From positions 1 to 10,131 of the forward strand of contig JACQXT010000076.1 in the NCBI GenBank assembly GCA_016208665.1: DNA of 10,131 nucleotides, read 5' to 3'. The translations under genes and the position numbers were made by a program. This DNA comes from Chitinivibrionia bacterium (GTDB lineage Bacteria; Krumholzibacteriota; Krumholzibacteriia; WVZY01). Positions 6,045 to 10,131 of this stretch are shown in pieces. Position 1 is the first letter of the stretch; the number at the start of each line of letters is the position of its first letter. The notes beneath the pieces were generated by a model. It was not told the origin of the DNA, did not search any database, and worked only from the letters and a program-made list of their open reading frames with translations.

Positions 6045-6706
6045 TTCTGCTCCCAGGACGGCACATAGTATTCCGTGCCGCCGACCGGTTCGGAGATCCG
6101 TTTCACGAGATCCTGGAATTGCCGTTCATCGCCGACGAAATCCATGGCGTCGGTATTCACGACCAGGAGCGGAGCCTCCGAATAATTGAAGAAAAAATGG
6201 TTGAAACCTTCGTTCAGTACGTTCAGGTAATCGCGGGAGATGGTCCTTTCGAACGATTTTCCTCGCAGGCGGATCCGCTCGAAGAGGACGTCGCTGGACG
6301 CCTGGAGATAGATCACCAGATCGGACTTGATGCTCTTGTGATGCAGTTCGGAGGCGATCCGTTCGTACAAGACGAGTTCGTCGTCGCTCAGGTTCACATT
6401 CGCGAAGATGCTGTCGCGGGCGAAAATATAGTCTATCACGGTGAGGTCGTCGAAGAGATCCTTCTGGGCGAGCGATAACTGCTGGCGGTAGCGGTTCAGC
6501 AGGAACACGAGCTGCGTCTGGAACGCGAATGCGCCCATATCCTCATAGAAGCGGTCGAGGAAGGGATTATCGTCCACGCGCTCCTCGACGAGACGGCCGC
6601 CCAGTTTCTTCACGAGCATCCGGGCCAGCGACGTCTTCCCGACGCCGATATTTCCTTCGACGGCGATGATGGAGATGTTGTTGGCGGCAAGCGCATGTTC
6701 TGAGAC
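6041..6706 (-). CDS. Deoxynucleoside kinase (dNK family), no normal start codon in frame
   Basis: This enzyme phosphorylates deoxynucleosides for salvage. The P-loop EGNIGVGKTSLARM (near 6617-6658) is followed by a helical region with DRFYEDMGAFAFQTQ, RDSIFANVNLSDDELVLYERI, and a LID-type arginine stretch ERIRLRGKSFERTISRDYL, ending in a C-terminal DFVGDERQF. The bacterial deoxyadenosine/deoxyguanosine kinase branch is likely; the substrate is unproven. The frame is open upstream only to a TGA at 6707-6709, and between it and the P-loop there is no ATG, GTG or TTG. The first ATG in frame (6619) lies after the P-loop and would give an inactive protein. A candidate ATG at 6694-6696 is in a different frame. 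So a base is miscalled or changed near 6677-6706, or the protein is made as a fusion with FolK. The stop overlaps the panB start. Confidence 0.85.
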   Translation of the reverse strand, partial: VSEHALAANNISIIAVEGNIGVGKTSLARMLVKKLGGRLVEERVDDNPFLDRFYEDMGAFAFQTQLVFLLNRYRQQLSLAQKDLFDDLTVIDYIFARDSIFANVNLSDDELVLYERIASELHHKSIKSDLVIYLQASSDVLFERIRLRGKSFERTISRDYLNVLNEGFNHFFFNYSEAPLLVVNTDAMDFVGDERQFQDLVKRISEPVGGTEYYVPSWEQK

Positions 6707-7184
6707 TCACGAGCTCGACGCCCCGGGAATCTCCGATTTCGCGGAACAACTCGGCGCCGAACCTTCCCCGGATGGGGCACCGGTACTCCGGAGCTATCTC
6801 GAGAAGCGGCACAAGAACGAACGCACGCGCGTGATACCGGGGATGAGGGATGATCAGGCCATCGCTCGTGATTTGCGCGTCCCCCAGGGACACGATGTCT
6901 ATGTCGATCGGGCGGGGCTCGTTCCGGGTGCCGGTTCTGCCCATGCGTGCTTCAATTGCCTGTACCTGCTTTAACAAATCCGGGGGAGAAAGTAAAGTTC
7001 TAACTTCAGCCGCCATGTTGATGAAATGCCGCTGCTCGGGGCATTCGAACGGCGCCGTCTCGTAGAGAGAGCTGTGCGCGACCACCCGTATGCCTGCGGA
7101 ACAATCCAGCATGCGAACCGCGCGCAGGACGTTCGCCTCCCGCTCGCCGACATTCGATCCGATGCTCAGGAAACCGGTTTTCAC
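6567..7184 (-). CDS. folK: 2-amino-4-hydroxy-6-hydroxymethyldihydropteridine pyrophosphokinase, stop displaced
   Basis: FolK (HPPK) moves pyrophosphate from ATP to 6-hydroxymethyl-dihydropterin in folate synthesis. Conserved parts are LSIGSNVGERE at the start, SSLYETAPFECPEQRHFINM, the catalytic loop end RMGRTGTRNEPRPIDIDIV with its two aspartates, and IPHPRYHARAFVLVPLLEIAPE. The real domain ends around GVELVS (near 6707), giving about 159 residues, normal for the family. In the given sequence no stop occurs there. The frame runs another 40-odd arginine-rich residues, to 6567, and this tail is merely the kinase P-loop region read in the wrong frame. The start is a GTG at 7184, one base after the folB stop, with a weak ribosome site. 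FolB-FolK order matches the pathway. Confidence 0.9.
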   Translation of the reverse strand: MKTGFLSIGSNVGEREANVLRAVRMLDCSAGIRVVAHSSLYETAPFECPEQRHFINMAAEVRTLLSPPDLLKQVQAIEARMGRTGTRNEPRPIDIDIVSLGDAQITSDGLIIPHPRYHARAFVLVPLLEIAPEYRCPIRGRFGAELFREIGDSRGVELVSLRTCACRQQHLHHRRRRKYRRREDVAGPDAREETGRPSRRGARGR

Positions 7185-7185
7185 T

Positions 7186-7551
7186 TCAGATAGCCGCTTC
7201 TCTCGTGATCACTACCTCGACATAGGCGAGGTTGTTCGGGAACGGGAGATTCGACTTGCGCAAGGCGACGACAACCTTCGACACGGGGAAGCTGTTCAGC
7301 AGGGCGTACGAGATGTCCTCCCCGAGGGACTCGAGCAGACGGTGCTTCTTGAACGCCGCGACTTCGCTCACCTTGGCGTATACGGATTCATAGTTAATGG
7401 TGTCTTTAAGAGAATCGCTCTGGCAGGCGGCTTTCAAGTCGGTATGCAGCTCCAGATCGATGTGGATTTTCTGGCCGACTTCGCGCTCGGCGGGCGACAC
7501 CCCGTAGAAACCGAACACGGTGATGCCCTGCAATCGAATGATATCACTCAC
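7186..7551 (-). CDS. folB: Dihydroneopterin aldolase
   Basis: FolB cleaves 7,8-dihydroneopterin to 6-hydroxymethyl-dihydropterin and glycolaldehyde, giving the substrate of FolK encoded next. The 121-residue protein has the family start IIRLQGITVFGFYGVSPAER, where the tyrosine and glutamate are conserved in the active site. It continues with QKIHIDLELHTDL, DTINYESVYAKV, HRLLESLGEDIS and a C-terminal VVVALRKSNLPF. Size is typical. Two GTG codons in tandem (7554 and 7551) can start it. AAGGAG is 3 bases before the first and 6 before the second, so 7551 is preferred. The start overlaps the end of the dapL-type gene, implying coupled translation. No damage seen. Confidence 0.93.
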   Translation of the reverse strand: MSDIIRLQGITVFGFYGVSPAEREVGQKIHIDLELHTDLKAACQSDSLKDTINYESVYAKVSEVAAFKKHRLLESLGEDISYALLNSFPVSKVVVALRKSNLPFPNNLAYVEVVITREAAI

Positions 7552-8743
7552 CACGATCTCCTTTTGCAGATTCGGTTCGCTGCGCCTCGCGAACGACCGC
7601 CTGCATGCGTTCGCCGGCCTCCACGAGCCGTTCGGGAGGGCACGTGAGGGCGATCCGGAAGAACCGGTCGCCTCCTGCGCCGAATCCGATTCCCGGCGTG
7701 ACCAGGACATCGGCCGTTTCGAGCAGCATAAGGGCGAATTCCATGGACGTCCACGGCGAAGGAACTTCCACCCATGCATAAAAGGTCGCGCGCGGATGAA
7801 AACACTTGAAGCCCGTGCGTTCCAGCATCGTCCGGACCGCATCCCGCCGCTCCCTGAACCGATCCCGCACTTCCCTCGTGAATGCGTCCGCGTCCTCGTT
7901 CAACGTCAGCGCTATGGCTTCCTGAACGGCTCCGAACACACCGGAATCCACGTTCGCCTTGAGGTGGGAGAGCGCCTCGATCACTTCGCTGTTGCCGACC
8001 GCGAAACCTGCCCGCCAACCCGTTATGCACAGCATTTTGGAGAACGAGAAGAACTCGATCATCGGCCGGTCGAGCGCTCCCTCGATCGCCGAGAGCACCG
8101 GCGGGCGTTCTTCGAAATATATATCCGCATATGCGGCGTCGTTCGCCGTGATGATGCCGTGGCGCTCCATGACATCGAGCGCTTCACGGAAAAAAACCTC
8201 CCCGGCGACGGCGCTCGTCGGATTGTTCGGGTAATTAAGGTAACAAAGTCTTGCTGCGCCGAGGTCCGATTCGGATTGCGAATCGAAGCGCGGAAGGAAT
8301 CCGTGTTTCTCCTCCAACGGAAGCGGAACGGGGCGGCAGCCGGCGAACAGCGCCGATGAATGGTAGACCGGATAGCCCGGATCGGGAACGAGCACGGCAT
8401 CCCCGGGATTGCACACCGCCAGAGGAAGATGCGCAATGCCCTCCTTCGAGCCGATGAGAACGAGAATGTGCTCATCCTCCGGGCTGACCGCGTATTGCCG
8501 CTCGAGGTACCTGCGAATGGCCTCCTTGAGCGACGGGAGTCCCCGTTGCGGCGGATAGCGATGATGGTTTTTGTTCCGGAGCGCCTCCCCGAGGCGCCGC
8601 GTAAGGGATGCCGGCGGGAGCAAGTCGGGATCGCCTATGCCCAGGTTGATGACGTCTCTTCCCGAGGACACGGCCCGCCGGTACCTGTTCTCCAAATCTT
8701 CAAACAGGTACGGCGGAAGTGCGAGCAGCCTTTTCGATTTCAT
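7544..8743 (-). CDS. dapL: LL-diaminopimelate aminotransferase-type PLP enzyme
   Basis: DapL converts tetrahydrodipicolinate directly to LL-diaminopimelate with glutamate as amino donor, for lysine and peptidoglycan. The 399-residue class I fold has LPPYLFEDL at the start, INLGIGDPD (32-40), LIGSKEGIAHLPLA (96-109) and VPDPGYPVYHSS (119-130). Further on are NYPNNPTSAVA (Asn174), NDAAYADI (Asp202, Tyr205), SFSKMLCITGWRAGFAVGN with the Schiff-base Lys236 and Arg244, ANVDSGVFGAVQ, and Arg363 for the substrate carboxylate. The pattern matches DapL better than aspartate or alanine aminotransferases. It differs from the usual DapL text around the lysine (SFSKMLCI where SLSKTYNM is common), so another substrate is possible. 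The ATG at 8743 lies 6 bases after the propeller gene stop with no visible ribosome site. Its end overlaps folB. Confidence 0.83.
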   Translation of the reverse strand: MKSKRLLALPPYLFEDLENRYRRAVSSGRDVINLGIGDPDLLPPASLTRRLGEALRNKNHHRYPPQRGLPSLKEAIRRYLERQYAVSPEDEHILVLIGSKEGIAHLPLAVCNPGDAVLVPDPGYPVYHSSALFAGCRPVPLPLEEKHGFLPRFDSQSESDLGAARLCYLNYPNNPTSAVAGEVFFREALDVMERHGIITANDAAYADIYFEERPPVLSAIEGALDRPMIEFFSFSKMLCITGWRAGFAVGNSEVIEALSHLKANVDSGVFGAVQEAIALTLNEDADAFTREVRDRFRERRDAVRTMLERTGFKCFHPRATFYAWVEVPSPWTSMEFALMLLETADVLVTPGIGFGAGGDRFFRIALTCPPERLVEAGERMQAVVREAQRTESAKGDRGE

Positions 8744-8749
8744 GTATTG

Positions 8750-10131
8750 TCAATCAAACAAACCGGAAAGGTTCATCTTGAGAACGCCGGGAGTGTCATT
8801 GAAAAACACCGGAGCGTACGTCTCCGCGTTTGACTTCCATACGGCGCGGAGTGAGCATACCGTCCGGTAATCCGCGATGCCCCTGGCAAGAACCTTCGGA
8901 GTCACCTTGAGGGCTCCCGTAACGTCGGCCGAACTGCCGACATCGATCAATTCAAACCACGTGCTGCCCAGCCTCTTGATGTTGTAGAGTATGAGGCCGT
9001 CGCCGTCTATCCAAGCGAGATCGTCGATGGCATCGCTCGGGAGCGACGCATGCAGGACCTGCGCGGTGCGGGTCAGATCCACCGAGTAAATCGTGTAGCC
9101 CGTGGAAACCGCGAGTTTGGTTCCGTCGCTCGACCAGGCCATGCCGGTCACGGTGCCGCTTAATCCCTGGACGGCGTCACTCGTTCCGTTTGTCCCCACC
9201 AGGCGGAGCTTCTTATCCGCGCCGACGATGGCCAGAAACGGGTGAGCATCGACGGGATTCCACGCCATGAGCGGCTTCGTCGGCGGAGAACCCGATGCGA
9301 GAAGCCCTCCGGTCGAGCTCATCTTCACGAGGTGGGCGGCCAGCGTATCCACGGTCCCCCCGCTGACAGGAAATGCGAAGAGCTCCCAGCCTGATATCCC
9401 GTTCCTGTTTGAAATGAAGGTCAGGTACCCGCCGTCGCTCGAGAAGGAGGGGAAAAAATCGCTGCTGCCGGTCACGAGCCTCGTCGTCTGAAATGTATTC
9501 GTATTGTATACATTCACATTGAACGTATCGACTCCCCCTTGCTCCGGAGGCGCGACGGATGCTTTGAATGCCTGGAAGGCGACTAAGGCGCCGTCGGGCG
9601 AGATTGAAGGATTCGTGTACTGGTTGCGCCGCCTGTTGGCATCGGCTGCTTCGTCGTTGGTGATCACGGTCTGCGTGCCCGCCGGAAGAGCGTCGATGAC
9701 GATGTGGTAGGGATTCTTGTCGAAAATCTCGGAAATATCCTCGTATGAGTGCGCGGCGAATGCGAGGTTCGTGCTGAACACGTACCCCAGCCCGGGCATC
9801 GCCGAGGTAATGGCCTGATCTGACCCATTCTGCCAGCGTCTGATCGTGAAGCCTTGAAACGCCTCGCTTGTCGTCGCATTGGCGGAATACAGATAATAGA
9901 ACGCGTTCTGCCCGGGTATCAGATGCAACTCGCCCCCAAACGAAGGAACGACGGTCGCGGAGTTCGTCACGAACACATCTTCCGACCGGCTCTTGGTCGA
10001 GACGCTGTTGGCTACGGTGACCGATACCTGATATACCTTGGAAATATCGGGAGCGATCCACCGAACGAGCGACTTCTGATTGTCGAGCAGATCGCCCGCC
10101 TCGACGCTCCAGGAATACGTCGGAAAGTCGC
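8750..10131 (-). CDS. Ig-like plus PD40/TolB-like beta-propeller protein, N-terminus outside the window
   Basis: The frame is open to the right edge, so the first visible residue is internal and at least 459 residues are present. The edge-proximal 60 or so residues look like an Ig/PKD-type beta-sandwich (TYSWSVEAGDLLD, RWIAPDI, YQVSVTVANSVSTKSRSEDV). A beta-propeller follows, built from degenerate PD40/TolB-like repeats: NPSISPDGALVAFQAF, DFFPSFSSDGGYLTFISNRN, VTGMAWSSDGTKLAVSTG and IDDLAWIDGDGLILYNI. Such proteins are usually exported and bind proteins or polysaccharides; no enzyme motif is seen. The GTG at 9976 is only the first possible start codon inside the window and is probably not the true start, because the Ig-like domain lies upstream of it. 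Its role is unknown. It is the first visible gene of the minus-strand series. Confidence 0.8.
   Translation of the reverse strand, partial: DFPTYSWSVEAGDLLDNQKSLVRWIAPDISKVYQVSVTVANSVSTKSRSEDVFVTNSATVVPSFGGELHLIPGQNAFYYLYSANATTSEAFQGFTIRRWQNGSDQAITSAMPGLGYVFSTNLAFAAHSYEDISEIFDKNPYHIVIDALPAGTQTVITNDEAADANRRRNQYTNPSISPDGALVAFQAFKASVAPPEQGGVDTFNVNVYNTNTFQTTRLVTGSSDFFPSFSSDGGYLTFISNRNGISGWELFAFPVSGGTVDTLAAHLVKMSSTGGLLASGSPPTKPLMAWNPVDAHPFLAIVGADKKLRLVGTNGTSDAVQGLSGTVTGMAWSSDGTKLAVSTGYTIYSVDLTRTAQVLHASLPSDAIDDLAWIDGDGLILYNIKRLGSTWFELIDVGSSADVTGALKVTPKVLARGIADYRTVCSLRAVWKSNAETYAPVFFNDTPGVLKMNLSGLFD

Noticed and set aside
6041..6619. Kinase starting at the ATG of 6619
   Set aside because: This would remove the P-loop encoded in the same frame just upstream, which the family needs for catalysis.
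7520..8359. Plus-strand frame of 279 codons opposite the aminotransferase
   Set aside because: Shadow of the PLP enzyme; composition is dominated by R, E, H and P with no recognisable domain.
1..10131. Defence island, mobile element, CRISPR array or prophage
   Set aside because: No transposase, integrase, terminal repeats, spaced repeats, nuclease or toxin-antitoxin pattern was found; all genes fit metabolic or envelope families.

Overview
The window looks like core metabolic DNA from a Gram-negative-type bacterium. It encodes a SurA/PpiD-like chaperone, a TatA and a secreted propeller protein. GTG starts are frequent, stop/start overlaps of the GTGA kind occur, and GC is moderate to high. 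I cannot place it reliably; the DapL, DUF4321 and LytR_C content suggests a poorly characterised or deep-branching phylum rather than a model proteobacterium. I see no mobile element, CRISPR array, RNA gene or defence system, and no stretch over 300 bases lacks a gene.

Layout: the left end (about 1-1990, + strand) is one open frame. It begins inside a sigma-54-dependent activator (AAA+ end plus Fis-type helix-turn-helix) and continues at about base 530 into a periplasmic peptidyl-prolyl isomerase that has lost its own N-terminus. The rest (2093-10131) is a convergent, tightly packed minus-strand series. In transcription order it reads: Ig-like/beta-propeller protein (cut by the right edge), dapL-type aminotransferase, folB, folK, deoxynucleoside kinase, panB, panC, single-domain GlmU-type nucleotidyltransferase, HIT hydrolase, LytR_C anchor protein, DUF4321 membrane protein, tatA.

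Functionally, folB and folK serve tetrahydrofolate synthesis. PanB uses 5,10-methylene-tetrahydrofolate to make ketopantoate and PanC converts pantoate to pantothenate, so folate and coenzyme A synthesis are linked in one run. DapL would supply LL-diaminopimelate for lysine and peptidoglycan, and the deoxynucleoside kinase salvages nucleosides. The distal genes are envelope and housekeeping functions. A sigma-70-like promoter candidate sits before the nucleotidyltransferase gene.

The most notable signals are lesions in otherwise well conserved genes: the regulator/isomerase join at about 527-545, an internal deletion with frame change in the nucleotidyltransferase (about 3935-3954), a +1-type frame change in the LytR_C gene (2954-3001), and a missing stop/start with frame change between folK and the kinase (about 6677-6706). 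They may be assembly or base-calling faults, real decay, or (for folK/kinase) a fused or frameshifted product. The sequence alone cannot decide.
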